64,000 bases of DNA from Yamagishiella unicocca (GCA_003116995.1 BDSL01000031.1:682001-746000), one strand, 5' to 3'. Shown: positions 12,564 to 25,519, numbered from the stretch's first letter. Numbers and translations are program-made. The notes: generated by a model from the sequence alone, not told the origin.

Positions 12564-15093
12564 AGGACTGGCGGTCAGGAGGCGGTCGGTGGGTTAGCAA
12601 CAGCTGCAACGGCACTGGCTCGCTGGCTGCGCACGCGAATCATAGCCGTACGTGCGGGCTGGTGGGGGCTGCTGAGACGCGGCGGGCGCAATACGCGGGC
12701 GGCAAGCTTTCGGTGCGGCGTGGCTACACGCTGTAGCATCTGTGCGACGAAGGCTGCATGTATTTGTTGGTTTCGGAGGGCTTCCCTAGGGAGCTTGGGG
12801 CCGGGTGCTCATCCCTCGGGACTGTTGAAGATTTGGATTGCAGAGTGAGGTCTGGCGGAGGTGCTGAGACGCATAGGCACTAATGTATTGATAAGGCGGA
12901 TATGATAAGGGCAGCAGGCCTGGTAGCCAGTCTTTGTCGCCCGGGACAGGCTCCCGCTCCGCCATTCCGTCGCTTGGCTCCGCTGCCGTGTTGTATGGCG
13001 GACGGATGGACGGCGGGTCGGAGGGTTGGGCGCTGCGCGGAGGCAGCCTTTATTGGCGCAACTGCGCGTTGGTGGTTGTACAGCAGTGGTGGTTGTACGG
13101 CAGGGTCGGTTAGCGCGCGACATTCACTGAGGCGCACGTGCGTCGTGCTGCGCCGTTGGGTGGATTCCCGGGATTGTGAATTCATGCGCGTGCGAACGGA
13201 CCGGGCCTTTGTGTTCCGGGTTGACGACAACTTTGCTGGGGGTCTCCTCAAGGGCTGTTCGTCGCCCAATGTACCAATTCGTCTGTCGGGGTATGCTCTA
13301 CTAAATTGCACAAAGGCAGCGAATCTGATTTTCAAAGTAAAAGGAGAATAGGCACGCCATTGCGCCTGGGTCATGCCCGCACAGGGGCGTGGCAATCCTG
13401 GATACCATCAGCCGTACTCAGGTGCTGTCCGGTGATCAACACTCAGCACGACAGATCGAGCCAGCCACGGCAGCAGCAGCGCCATTACAACAGCATAATT
13501 CTAACATGGCCCAAAAAATTAAGAGACGCGGATGCTTTCAATATTATAGTACGGCAGGGTGATCATGTACCATAGCCACGGTTGTAAGCCGCTCGGCGCT
13601 GCTATACCAGCATTCGAATCCGATATGCACCATCTCAAGCACATTACATTTTCAGTGCGATCAGATGGCCGCTAGTCATGGGGGGAGTTCGGGAGTATAC
13701 ACACGGAGTATGGTGGAGTGCCAGGCCGGCATTGCGTCATGACACTGCGCTCGGGCCACCACTTCACCAATCCGGCCCACTAGTTGGTCAACCCTGAAAC
13801 CCCACCCTAGTAGCGAAAATCAGACCTGATCTAGTGGCAGTCAGCGCCCTGGGCTGAGACGGCTGGTGGGGATTGTGGTTCGGGCAGGATGGATGGGTTA
13901 ACCGTGGCCGGACCCTTCCATATTTGAGTTCCCATTCGGAAAGGTAGCGGCCAACTGGAGCACGAGGGAATGTCGTGTTTTTTTGTGCGTGTAGCCTCCT
14001 TGCCACCTATCGTACCCTTGGTCGTACCGTATGGGAATTGCGGCGCACGGTTCCCAGTTCCGCGGCTTCAATCAATATTGAACACTCGGGGTCCTTTTAG
14101 GAACGAAGTTGGCGGTTGGAGTGGGAAGCGAATGCGACGGAGCAGCTGCGAAGCAATGAAAGTAAACAATGCCACTTTGTGCACCCTCCTGTTGGGTTGC
14201 CTTTCCCTCCTGCCAAGATCCCGTCAAAGCCGCACTCACGCACGTAGTACAAGTAGGACCCTAGGACCCCGCTCGCTCTGACACGAGGACGATAATTAGT
14301 CATCTATCATGCCGCTGACGTCGGCGCTGCCGGTGAGCCATGGATGGCACGATGACAGCGGCTTTGACAAGTTGGGCGACGCCACGATGCATCATCTAGG
14401 GTATGTACGACCGAAAGCGCAGCGATGGGGCCGGGGGGGGAGGGGCGGGAAAGAGCTAGAGGCAGTGCGCGGGGAGGTCGGCACCCCGCCTGGCCTTGAC
14501 GAACACCACCTCTTCTTCGGTTCCCAAATAAACGCCATCGCTCAAAATAGACACAAGAGCATTACAAGGGCCCCGCACGAGGGCAAGCAGCGCTTCCTTA
14601 CTTCAGCGGCGACAGCATGCGCCATGTAGGCATGTTACGGCAGGCGAGGAGGGGCCCCACCCGCCTTCCCGCCCGGCTGCTATGCTGCTTCCAGGCGCCG
14701 GTCCAATACCGTACAGTACGGCGCAGTACGGCGCAATACGATACAACATAAAAGTGCAAGGGATGGTCGGCCCGGCAACTAAAGACATGTATCATTGGAC
14801 CGCCCTTACTAGCGCTGGCAGGGGTGCACGTCCTGCCGCATGTACGGCACGGCACCGCACCAACCGCCTAACCGTGGGTGAGGTCACGGTGTGGCGGGGG
14901 AGGCATCTGCACACGTCTGCCTCCCGTTCTCATTGATCTCACTCCTGCTAGTAGCCGTCTCAAGAATTGGCTGGCTGCATTGCGGCTGCTGCTGCTTCTC
15001 CGCCGCGTCCTGCCCACCCACTCACACCGCAACCGCCTTATTCAACAAAACCATTGGGGATCATCTTAGGGGGAGCAGGGCGGCGGTGGCCGC
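12564..15093. other. Intergenic region, convergent gene ends
   Basis: Between the argininosuccinate synthase stop and the stop of the minus-strand MA3-domain gene. Open frames have no conserved domain or phased exons. A TTACA at 14562-14566 (TGTAA on the minus strand) is a possible but distant poly(A) signal of the minus-strand gene. A short run of GTACGGCGCA-like repeats lies at about 14705-14745. No intron modules are present. Confidence 0.55.
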
Positions 15094-18000
15094 CTACGCC
15101 GCCGCCAGCCATCCCTCCGCCTGGCCCCGCTGTGTGATCCAGTCCAGCACCTGCCGGGCGGAGGGGCCGTAATCCAGAACCTGCGGGGTTGGGGTAGGGG
15201 TAGGGGGATAAAGGGGGGCCAAGGGGGGAGCAAGGGGGGCCAAGGGGGGAGCAAGGGAGGACAAGGGGGGAGCAAGGGGGGACAAGGGGGGAGCAAGGCG
15301 GGGCACAACTACAGGAGGCAGCCCGGAGCCTCACAACATAGGGCCCCGATCACCAAAAGCCGCTGCCGTACCGGCCGCGGTGGCGTCATGTACGCCGTAC
15401 ACGCCGGTCAAAGGCATGTCGGTTACGCCCAGACCGCCGCGGGAGGGCCTGTCTTCTCCTCCGTCTCCTACACCATTAGGTTGGGTTTCCTCGTCACTCT
15501 CCTCCGCCTCGGCGCCGCCCCCCCTTCCCCCCGCCTCCGCCCGCACCTCCTCCTCCAGCGCCGCCCGCACCCTCCCGAACCCCGCCGCCAGCTGTGTCGC
15601 CGTGATCACTCCCTGCGAGGTTAGCGCCGCCAGCAGCGCCACCACGGGGGCAGCGGCGCTCTCCAAACCGCCGTCAGCCCCCTGCGGCTGCTGCTGTCCG
15701 TTGGCGGCCGCCGGCTCCTCCGGCTGCGCGGGCGCCTCAGCCGCCCTGCCGTGGTAGCGGCTGAAGGCCAGCTCGACTGCGTGGATGGGTCGATCCAGGG
15801 AAGAGGAGGGGGAAGGGGAGGGGGAGGAAACCCGTGGGTACGACATACGACAGCAGGGAGAGGGAGGGAGGGAGGGAGGGAGAGAGGATGGCTGGTCGGC
15901 GGGGCGGGGGGGTGCCAGATAGATGGTGGGTGGCGCGGGGCGGGGCGGGGTCGTGTCGGGGCTGGGGCGGCACTGCCTCATCGGCCACTCCAGCCAGCTG
16001 CTGCGACCCACGGGAACACGGATGGCTCTACAAGGGACGGCTCGACCGCCCCCTCCGAAACCACCAAACATAAAACGTGTGCGCCCGATGTCAGGAGTGC
16101 CCCCCTTCAGACGCCCAGCCATTACTGAACCTCGACACCGGAACTTTTGCTAACCATCCCAACAAAACCCATCTTTACCCCCTCAATCTCACCCGCCGCC
16201 ACCACCGCCTCGTGGCTGTACGCTGTCGCGTCCAGGTCGCGCAGGCAGCGAGCCACCTCCGCCACGTCACCGCTTGTACCGTACTCCTGCGTCCCAGGGT
16301 TTTGGGGGGGGGGACCAAAGAGCGAGTTTTGTGGGTTGGACCGGTTAGACACGACCCGCGACACGGTCAAACGCAGGGCAACCACAACCACCCAACCCAC
16401 TAACCAACCCAACGCCGACGTGTCACGTGTGATCAGTCAGCCCTTGCTGCCTGCCAACCCCAGGCGAATCCGGGCCCCGGCATTTCCTAGATACTGGTAC
16501 CATACAACAACAACACTAGCAAAGCCCGCCGCATCCCCCTCCCCCGCCCGCCGCCTCCCCCCCCGTCCGCCGCCTCCCCCCCGCTGGCCCCTGCGCTCCC
16601 CCACCTGTATGGCCAGCCTGATGGCCTCCTTGACCGCCCCCAGCTCCAGCGCCCCCCCGTGCCAGCAGTTGACCAGCTGCTCGATGCCGTGGCGGGCCCC
16701 CAGGGTGATGCCGGCGGAGCGGACCACGGACACACCCAGACCGTCAGCGTCCAGGGAGGGAAGAACCTGGGGGAGGGCGAGAGGGGTCGGGGGGGGGGGG
16801 GTTCAACAGGCGGTGCGGTGCGTGGCGGGGCGGGGTACGGCGGGTGCCCCGGGGAGGAAGCTGGTCGGAAGCTAACCCAGACGTGAGTGTGAGGTGAGGG
16901 GAGGGCGCTGCCGCGTGGAGCTAGCGACAAGCGATCGGGCGGCGGCCGGACATGGGCCCCTTCCAGAAAACCCTCCTTAACCCCCCACCCCCCCTACCCC
17001 TCGACCAAAACACACCCCTCCATCTCCTCCCCCCTCCCGCCCCTCCCAGACCCGCCTGCGTCAGGAATGCCGGCGGCAGCAGCTCGTCCACGATGGCCCT
17101 GCCCAGGAAGAGGCTGAGCAGGTGCGCGCCGTCTGGCACGTCCAGCACCAGGTCGTCAGCTGCGGCTAGCAGGCGGGTGAAGCCGCCGGACAGGGCCTCA
17201 ACCGAGAGCACCTGGCAGCAGGTAGCAGAGGGTGGGGTTTTAGGGTTTGTTTTAGGGTGTAAAGGGTTTAGGGGATTGGGCTGGCGGTGGCGGAAGGCGG
17301 CGGGGACTGTGCCCCCCATGCAGCACCAGCAGTAGCAGTAGCACGATAAACACACATCCCTCTCTTTCCTTTCTTTTCCTCATATGTTCTTTTTCCTCAG
17401 ATCTCCTCCCCCCCCTCCCCACCGGCCCCTCTCCAGTGCGACTCCCCCACCTGCGGCACCAGCGCCACCAGCAGCTTGGACACCAGCTCCCTCTCCCGGT
17501 CCTTGCGGTCCAGGGACAGCGACACAGCGGCCTTGACGAACAAGTGGTGCAGACCGGGCTCCTCCAGGGAGGTCAGCCTGAGGGGGGGGAGAAGACCCGG
17601 TTGGGAGGGGGATGGCGTGAAAACCGTTGACACGAAAAAAACAGTTGGGAGGGGGGGGAAGGCAAGAAGACCCCATTGGCGGCGGTGGCGAGAAGGCCCG
17701 GTTACACGACACAGACCAGGTTGGGGGCCATAGGGGGGGTGCGTAGCGGGGGCGGTTGTGGCTTGGCGCACACCCTCCCCCTCCCCCCCCACCTTCACCG
17801 CCCTCGGTTTGTCGGCCGTGGATTCGCGGATTCTCTTATCAACCCCCCCCCCCACCTTGCTGCCACCTCCCCCCCACCTTGCGGCCACCTCCACGGCGTC
17901 CTGCGAGTTGAAGTACTCCCTCAGAGCCGCCAGCGAGGCCGCCTTGAAGGCCGACACCCCGGGGGGCATAGCCACCATCACAGTGCCGCCGCCATTGGCC

Positions 18001-21000
18001 GCCGCACCGCCGTTGCTGGTGGAGGCGGCTCCAGGGGTGGCGGCGCCGCCGTCGACCGAGGCGGCGTCACCGCCGGCGCCGCCGAAGAGCGCGATGGCGG
18101 CGTTGGTGCCAACGTCCTCGGCATCCAGGTCCGCAAACACCTTGGCAGCCCTGAGACAGACGTACGAGCATTTCGGGACGAGCATTGGACGAGCACGGTG
18201 TGTGCGTGGGTGTTCGCCCAGACGATGTCATGTGCCTGTGTCCCCTTCCCTCCCAGCCCCACCTCCCCCCCTTGCCTCCCAGCCCCACCTCGCCGCCGCC
18301 ATGAGCGCCCCGAACCTCTCCCCCGCTGCCGGGTTGTCCAGCACCGCGTCCGCCAGGTTGTCCGCCACCCGCCGCAGACCCTTGGCCAGCTGGCTGCACG
18401 ACACCTCGCCAGTGGACGATAGCCTTGGGGGGGAGATGGAGGGGGGGGGGCAGGGTTTTTGTTTAAGGGGGGAGGGGGAAGTGTCGAGGGGGGAGGGGGA
18501 CGGGTGGTGAGAAGACCCGGTTACACGACATAGGAAAAGGAGAGCAGAAACCAACTGGCAAATAGTTTTCGGACACGCGGTTGGGTGCGGAGGGGGAGGG
18601 GGGGGGGGCTTTAAGACACGTGCCGGGGAAACCACCCCCGCCCCGCTCTCCCGCTGCCACCCCCGCCCCGCTCTCCACCTCGTCCTCCGTCAACTAGGTG
18701 GCTCTGCCCTCGTTCACCGAGTCACCCCTCCAAGTCCCCACGCAAACACACACGGGTGCCACGGGTGCCACCAAACCAACACCCCCCCCCCGCCCCCACC
18801 TGGCCAGCAGCGCCACCACAGCATCGACGTGCGTGCCGTTCTCCGTGGCCGCCACCAGCGCCTGGTGGGGAGTGAGTTTGGATTGGGTTTGGTGTGGGGA
18901 GTGGGTTTGGTGTGGGGAATGGGTTTGGTGTGGGGAATGGGTTTGGTGTGGGGAGTGGGTTTGGATCGGGGAAATCTCCTCCCCCCCGGCCGTGCCTCCG
19001 CTCCGTCTACGCGCCTCCCGCCTCTTCTGGACCGCCATCTTCACCGCCTTGGTTTGTCGGCCGTGGATTCGCGGATTCTCTTTACCCCCCCCCCCTCCTG
19101 CTCCCCCCCCGCCCCCCTACCGCCCACCTGCTTGACTAGCTCGTGGTGGAAGAAGGGCACCCCCAGCTCCCGCATCCGCCGGGAGGCCTCCGCCACGTCA
19201 TGCGCCGCCAGGTACTCCTCCAGCAGGGAGGAGATGGCGGCCTTGGTGTCGGAGTGGTAGGTGCCGGTGCCTGGGGGGGGAAAAGGGGGGAAGGGGGGGG
19301 AGGTGTTTTGTGCGCATTCGGACGTGTACGTCTTGTCAGGACCCCGCCCACCAGCCCCCTCCCCTCCTGCTGCTCCCCTCCCTCCCCTTGCACCTGCTCT
19401 TCAGCAAATACACCCCAAGAACCCTACACATTCGGCCCCCCCCCCGCACCAACTACATTACCCCAGTCGAGTTACCGGTTCTTTACCTGTAACCCCCCCC
19501 CCCGCACCAAAGCGGGCCCAGCAGCCTCACCTCACCTCCCCCCAGCAGCGCCTCACCCCCCACCCATCCTCCTCCCACCTGATCCGCCCCAGCAGCGCAG
19601 CACCTTCTCGGCGCTGTGCCGGGCGGCCAGCTGCGCCTCACAGCGCTGACGCAGGTCGCGAGAGGCGGGGTCGGACTCCTGGGGGGAAGGAGGGGGAGTT
19701 TTGAGGAGGGGGGCGGAGGGGGGGGCGGAGGGGGGTTGCGGTCAATGCTGTGGGCGCACCGCACCTGCCTGAGATGTGTTTTGTGACACGCCCTCACGGG
19801 GGCAGCCGCACCGGCCCCCGATGAGGCGGCGCCACCCCTCGCCGCAAACCCCATCCCCTTGCGACCCAACCAACGGCGGCCCCCCCCCCCAGGTCGATTG
19901 GGTCTCGGAACGTCTATATCCCAAACGGTTTTCCTTCGTACACGGTTTTTCCTTCGTACACAGTTTTTCCTTCGTACACGGTTTTTCCCGTGGGCCCCCC
20001 CCCCCACCCACCGGGTCGATGTGCGACACTATGGCTGGCGGCAGCACGTCGTCCACCACTGCACGCATCACGAAGCGCGACAGCAGCTCGGGGGCGTCAG
20101 GCACGTCCAGCACCGTGTCGGGCAGCGAGGAGAAGAGGGAGGAGAAGCCCTTGGCAACCTGGTCGGGGGCGATGACCTGGGGGGCGGGCGGGGGGGATGG
20201 GGGTGAAAGGCCCGGGAGAGGCGGGGGGGGGCGGGGAATGAGAGGCGGGAAACCCGTAGGCGGGCGGAATGGAGGGGTAGGCGGGGGGAGGAGGGTAGTG
20301 TTCAAGCAACTGAGCCACGGGGTGCAGGACTCGCCACCTCTCAACAGCCCTCACCTCCACCCGGCACAAACCCCTCCCCGGCACAAACCCCTCCCCGGCA
20401 CAAACCCCTCCCCGGCACAAACCCCTCCCCGGCACAAACCCCTCCCCAGCACAAACCCCTCCCCAGCTCGTACTCCCCCCTCCTCCTCACTTGTTGCCCC
20501 ACCTGCTTCCTCTCTCCACTCCCCGCCCACCCCCCCCTGCCCCACCGGCTCAAGCCCATTTCCCATGTCCACAAGATTCGCAAATGCCTCACCCACTCCC
20601 CCACCCCTTCACCCCCAAAGCCCGACTTCTAACCCTCACCCCCCCCTCCCGCCCCACCACCGCGCGGCTAACACCCTTCTACCGCTCACACTTGACTCCC
20701 TTTCTCCCACGTCGCCATCGGGTCTCGCCCCCCGGGATTCCCCTTTACCCCCCCCCTTGTGTAACAGGGTATCCCCCCCCCCACCTCGGCGTACAAGCTG
20801 GACAGCAGCGTGCTCGCCATCTCCCTCTCCCTGTCCTTGCGGTCCAGAGCGGTGGTCACCAGGCGCTTCACGAAGTAGTGCGCCAGGTGGGAGGCGCCCA
20901 GCTCCTCCAGGCTCTCAGCCACATCGGGCAGGGAGCCGGAGCAAAAGTACTCCTCCACAATGACGCGGACCTGGAGGGGCAGGGTTTCGAGGAAGACCCG

Positions 21001-22733
21001 GCGATAGAAAAGACGTTTCGAGGGGCAGGGAGGGGGCTGGGGGGAGGCGGGGGGCGGCCGGTCAGGCCACGTATGCCCCCATGCCGGAACGCTGTGGTGG
21101 TGGTGGGGGGGGGGGGGAAAGGGCCAAACACACTGCCTCGGAGCCCCCCAGGGGTCGCGGCCCCGACCCAAGGCACCCCGCCCCAACAAGACAGCCCGCA
21201 ACCCCACGCCACCGCCGCAACAGGACCACCCGCCAGGCGGGCCCTTCAAGCCCCAACCGCCATCCCAACCGCCATCCCAACCACCATCCCAACTCCCCGC
21301 CCCACCTCCTCCTTGTAGGCGGCCACCTCCTGCTTGAGCGCCGTCTGGTGGTTTCGGAGCAGGACCACGTCGCGCTGGTCCTCCTCGGAGTCGTAGTTGG
21401 GGTCGCCACGGTCCAGGGGCTCGTCGCCTGGGGGCGGTGAGGGTTTAGGGTCTTTAGGGTTTAGGGTTTATGAGCAAAGCCCGCGTACTAGGAAGCCGCC
21501 CGCCCCCCCGCCGACCATGCGCCCACTATCCTGTATTTTCGTGTCAACGGTTTTCGCGCCACCTCCCCGCCCCTGCGGCATCCCCCTTCCCCCCGACCAT
21601 GCGCCCACTATCCTGTCGTTTTCGTTTCAACGGTTTTCACGCCACCTCCCCCCTCCCCCTCTCGCCTGCGGCTCCGGAGGTCAGCAGCGCGCCCCAGGTG
21701 TACTTGCCGCCGCCGCCACCCTTCTTGGCACCGCCAGGGCCCTTGGCGGCTGTGGGGGCGGGTCCAGGGAGGGAGGGCGGGAGGGGCGCGGGGAGGGCGG
21801 ATGAGACAACATCAACAGGGACAAAGCAACAAGCCATGGCGCCGCACGGACGGCGACAGGCGACAAGCCGCGGGGGGGAGGGGGTTCGAGGAAGACCCGT
21901 GGGACGCGGGGCAGGGCAGGTAGGAGGCCACGTGGGGAGGCCACGTGTGGGCTATGTCGTGAGGATGGAGGCTTTGCGGGTGGTGCGCGGGTGGCAGGTG
22001 GCGGCGTGAGGTACGGCGTGCCGTACCGTCGTACGGTTGGTCATTCATGGCCGCAGTGCAGGTGTCCCGAGCAGCCAGCCAGCCGGCCCAGGGCGGCCAG
22101 GGCTGGAGAGTGGTCTAAGCGGCGCCACAAGGCCCGGCTGGCCGCATGAGGGCAGATGCTGTGTCGGCCAAGCGACCATTGCCGACTAACTGCCAACGGA
22201 CCAGGCCGCGCGAGGCCAACAGGAACAGACCCGTACGTCTTTTCCTGACCCGCAAGGACTGCAAGCTGACCCTCATGAAGTTCCCCCACCATCTCCCGGC
22301 CCGATCCGTTTGTTTCCGTTGTAATTCACGCCAACGCAGCTGCAGTTGCTTACCCGACCGGCTCTTGCGCTCGCCGGAGGCGGCAGCGGCCTTGTGGTTT
22401 GCCGCTGCTCGGGCCTTTGCTTGCTCTGAAAACAGCAGTCGAGGAAAGTGATTGGGCTGAAGAACAAGGGATGTACCGCTTGTACTCACACGTCAGCACC
22501 TCCTGCTTTCGGGCGCCGACACGTCTCAAAGCATGCAAATTGAGGATTCAAGGCATTGGAGTCATGGCAAAAGCGCCTAGCGGTCCTGGGTAGGCGCCGC
22601 CGGCGACAGCGATCTCCCCGCCCTGCATACCTTGCGCCTTGTCCCGCAGGGCCTGATCTAGCGCTGCGCGCTGCTCATCTGTTAAGAAGGGAGCGGGCTT
22701 GGGGCTCGACGTCGCGGCCCCTTCCTCCCGCAT
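15094..22733 (-). CDS. PDCD4-like translation factor with four MA3 domains
   Basis: Probable translation regulator of the plant MRF/ECIP1 and animal PDCD4 family, whose MA3 domains bind the helicase eIF4A. Exons (minus): 22631-22733, 22354-22425, 21666-21749, 21306-21427, 20785-20970, 20012-20176, 19579-19678, 19128-19270, 18800-18861, 18289-18423, 17878-18150, 17451-17577, 17056-17211, 16605-16766, 16193-16286, about 15427-15776, 15094-15180; about 806 residues. Landmarks: GGGGGKYTWGALL, then DRGDPNYDSEED. Four MA3 repeats follow: VIVEEYF...LDRKDREREMASTLL...VVDDVLPPA; ISSLLEEYL...GVPFFHHELVKQ; LREYFNSQDAVEVAA...DRKDRERELVSKLL...IVDELLPPAFL; and AIRLAIQEYGTSGDV ending in AEGWLAAA. MA3-4 carries an acidic insert (EAEESDEETQ). 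The 3' end of exon 15776 is unresolved: donors at 15403, 15427 or 15472 all keep phase. Two introns need GC donors. The start ATG at 22733 is 212 bp from the divergent gamma carbonic anhydrase. Confidence 0.9.
15196..15306. repeat. GGGGGGAGCAAGG tandem repeat in last MA3-gene intron
   Basis: About six copies of a roughly 18-20 bp unit built from AAGGGGGGAGCAAGGGGGG with an occasional CC variant. It lies just 5' (gene sense) of the last exon 15094-15180. Confidence 0.75.
18876..18966. repeat. GGGTTTGGTGTGGGGAAT tandem repeat in MA3-gene intron
   Basis: Four to five copies of an 18-bp unit (GGTTTGGTGTGGGGAATG) close to the acceptor of exon 18800-18861. Confidence 0.8.
19027..19083 (-). repeat. 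Intron module family D, MA3 gene
   Basis: Contains TTTGTCGGCCGTGGATTCGC, then GGATTCTCTTT, next to the donor of exon 19128-19270. Near-identical stretches occur at 17791-17838 (same gene, another intron) and, inverted, at 42737-42798 (GH125 gene). Confidence 0.8.
19921..19993 (-). repeat. Tandem ACGGTTTTTCCTTCGTACAC module in MA3-gene intron
   Basis: Three to four tandem copies of a 20-bp unit (ACGGTTTTTCCTTCGTACAC) beside the donor of exon 20012-20176. The unit also appears once or twice at 40598-40642 (GH125 gene) and 52508-52553 (RBMP2-like gene), so it is a sub-part of family A. Confidence 0.75.
20360..20468. repeat. CCCCGGCACAAACCCCT tandem repeat
   Basis: About seven copies of a 16-bp unit (CCCCGGCACAAACCCCT with overlap) in the MA3-gene intron 20177-20784. 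Confidence 0.85.
20984..21022 (+). repeat. Intron module family A, MA3 gene
   Basis: GTTTCGAGGAAGACCCGGCG, then ATAGAAAAGACGTTTCGAGG, directly beside the acceptor of exon 20785-20970, in the acceptor-proximal orientation seen in other genes. Confidence 0.75.
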
Positions 22734-22945
22734 CCTTGGTTAGTTGGTGAACCTCTCCGATTGGAGACTAGGGTACAATTGTAGGCTTTTCACAGGTGCT
22801 TCTGGATTTTCTCGTTTTGCATAATGCCGAGATGTCGCCGAGACAAGTTTGAGCACACACGCGTCGTACACTTGCAGACAATATTCCAGGAGACACTGAC
22901 GTTAGTTGTCGGCGTGCACCTAGCTCGGACGCCAGCACATTCAAC
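22734..22945. promoter_or_regulatory. Compact bidirectional promoter, MA3 gene / gamma carbonic anhydrase
   Basis: Only 212 bp separate the two divergent start codons, so both promoters and 5' UTRs must fit here. It is less GC-rich than its surroundings. No named element was recognised. Confidence 0.5.
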
Positions 22946-25498
22946 ATGTCGCTCTTCAAGAGTACCCTGCCGGCAGGTTTCCTGTTTCCTTACCGGCATC
23001 CAAAGACCAAGGGCATAGTGGAATCGACGCTCTATGGGATCGGGTCCATCCTCCGTAGTGTGGGTGTTGCACTGGACGAGCTAGGATCCATGGCGCAAGG
23101 GCCGCAGGGTGCCGTCAAGGAGCACGGTAAGCATTTAAGCATGGGCTTTAGGCACGATGGACACGCCAGACACCGGCCCTCTGATATCATCGCTTTGGAA
23201 ACCACGCCTTTATGACGCGCAGTCCAGCCCAACCTGGCTTTCGCGCCGGTGCACCGCAAGGCGGACGTGCCGGTGGGCGCCGGGCAGGTGGTGCCCGCTC
23301 CAGCTGCGGCTGCTCGGATGCTACAAATAAAGGAAATGATTGTTCCTAATAAGCACAGCTCGGCGTACATTGCGGCGAACGCGAATGTGCTTGGGAACGT
23401 CAAGATTGGGGCCAACTCGTCAATTTGGTATGGGGCGATTCTGCGCGGTAGGTCGGCAGCAGCAGTCACATGTGTACGTGCCTGGGCTTCTGTCGCCAGA
23501 ATTACGGACGTGTCCACGCTCATTACCGCCCAGGCGATGTGAACGGCATCGAGGTGGGAAGCAACACCAACATCCAGGACAATGCCATCGTGCACGTGTC
23601 AAAGTACAGCCTGGACGGCGACGCGCGGTCTACCATCATTGGCAACAACGTGTCGATCGGTGAGGGCCCACAGCGCACCCCAGCGCCCATGGCTTGCGGG
23701 TGGACCACTGACTCCCACTGTGAACGTGCAGGCCACGGTGCGACGGTGCATGCATGCACCGTTGAGGACAACTGCTTGGTGGGAATGGGCGCTACGTTGC
23801 TGGACGGCGTTACGGTGAGGCGGTGGGGGTAGGACTTGAGTCCGCACCGACTTGGGGCTTAAAGGCGAGCCCAACAGGTCAGCAACACCCGTAGAATGGA
23901 AACCCATTCATGGCCGATGCGGATGTGGAGGGCCTTCAGGCGGTGATCCGGCGGACATGGTGCCAGGGAGCCGTCCCCGACTGAGCCACATGCCTTGTCT
24001 CCACCTAACAGGTGAAGAGCGGCTCGATCGTGGCTGCCGGCGCGGTGGTTACGCCGAAGACGGTTATTCCGTCTGGGCAGGTGAGGCGAGGCGGGGGGTT
24101 ATGGGAGAAGACCCGTGGGTCGGCACTGGAAGGTAGGACGGATTAGGAAACGTTTGATACACTCGGTGAGGCGAGGAAAAACCGTATACGAGGGGGACAA
24201 CCGTTTGTGAGGCAAGGCGGGGGGGGGTCCGGCTTTGGGGAGCTGTGGGCCTGCAGGTGGATGCACGGAGCCACCAGCGGGGGAGGTCTTCGCAGGAGCG
24301 GTGACGGGGACGAAGTGCTGTGGGGCCAATATAGGTGCCCCAATCATTATGCGCGGCCGCATTTTTGAGCCACGAGCGGGGGAGGTCTTCATTGGAGCGG
24401 GGACGACGAAACTGCGGCTGGGCTCCACTGTGTGGTGCCTTCTCCCCCGCGTCGGCGGAACCCGGGCTGGGTGTGTCAGCTTGCAAAACAGTTCCTCGCA
24501 GGAGCCACCCTAGCACGCGTGATGAGCATACTGGCATACTGCACGGCGGGGGTTGGGGCCGCAACCCTATGGGGCAGTCCCGTTGGGAGGCCTTCCTCAA
24601 TGTCGGGTTCTGAGGGCGTTAAGTCGCCACAAAGTTGCGAACACAGTAGTAGCCATCTGGGTTTGCTTCGACACGTCGCTGCCACCCGTCGTTATCACGA
24701 GGGGATGCGGACCGGGGGGTCGCCCCCGCCGCGCACCTTGTCGGCTGCTGCCGCGCGGGGAAGGCATCCCACACGTACCCGGCTGGAGGGGTGCGCCACC
24801 TCACGTCGGGAAAGGGTTAGATGAGTTAAGTTGTGGGCGTGTTGTGGCCGTGTATCAGGTGTGGGCTGGGTCGCCCGCCAAGTTCCTGCGCAACCTGGAG
24901 CCGGAGGAGGCCAGCTTCATCGCCAAGTCGGCTGCCAACTACTTCGAGCTGTCCGTCATCCACAAGTGTGAGTGGGCGCTGCCTTGCGCCGCGGGCGCTC
25001 GCAACCCTGGGGTCGAGAACCGGGGGCGGGTCACCCGCAAGCCAGCCAGCGGGGGCCTCACTCCCGGGCATACTTTGCGGGGGCCGCTTCACCCACTGCT
25101 GCTGCTGCATTGCTGCTATTGAAACGATTGCGGCGTTGCGCAGCGGATTGCGGCGTTGCGCAGCGGGTAGTTCTTGGTGGGGTAGGATGTGCAATGTGTG
25201 ACGAGCGCAGGCCTGCGGATCCTCCACCCCACCTCACCCCACCCCACCCCGCGTTTGAAACAGTTTTCCTCGCATCCGCGGGTCCTCCTCGCAACCCCGC
25301 GCGTGTCCGTGCTCATGCCCGTGTCCGTGTCGTGCTGCGTCCCTCCCCGCAGTCGAGCAGAGCAAGACGTTCGAGGAGCAGTTCGTGGAGGGCGCCATCA
25401 TCAAGGACCGCGCAGCCCTGGCGGACCCCTCCAACTCGGTGCACCAGATGTGGGAGTACGACAGCCAGACGGCCCTGGTTGCCCGCGCCAAGAGGTAG
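22946..25498 (+). CDS. CAG1: Gamma-type carbonic anhydrase (mitochondrial complex I subunit)
   Basis: Left-handed beta-helix gamma carbonic anhydrase; in algae and plants these form the matrix domain of mitochondrial complex I. Seven exons: 22946-23126, 23223-23447, 23534-23659, 23732-23814, 24012-24080, 24859-24967, 25353-25498; 312 residues, all phases agree. Hexapeptide-repeat signs: [20 protein letters not shown], then [36 protein letters not shown] and [10 protein letters not shown]. The three zinc-ligand histidines are present at 156, 179 and 184, spaced as in active plant gamma-CAs. A helical N-terminal segment precedes the helix, as in plant homologues. Which of the C. reinhardtii CAG paralogues it matches cannot be proven here; CAG1 is favoured because, from memory, it maps near CAH3. 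A TGTAA at 25771-25775 is a possible poly(A) signal. Confidence 0.92.
25250..25296 (-). repeat. Intron module family A, gamma-CA gene
   Basis: GAAACAGTTTTCCTCGCATC, then CGCGGGTCCTCCTCGCAACC, in the last intron (24968-25352), acceptor side and sense polarity as in the other acceptor-proximal copies. Confidence 0.7.
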
Positions 25499-25519
25499 AG
25501 GCAGAGAGGCGGCATGGAG

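Noticed and set aside
13606..13622. tRNA T-loop-like string (GCATTCGAATCCGATAT)
   Set aside because: No matching acceptor stem, D-arm or anticodon arm within 90 bases on either strand.
22011..22028. GGTACGGC / GCCGTACC inverted repeat as a regulatory hairpin
   Set aside because: Short (8 bp), inside an MA3-gene intron, and similar GTACGG strings occur by chance in this GC-rich DNA.
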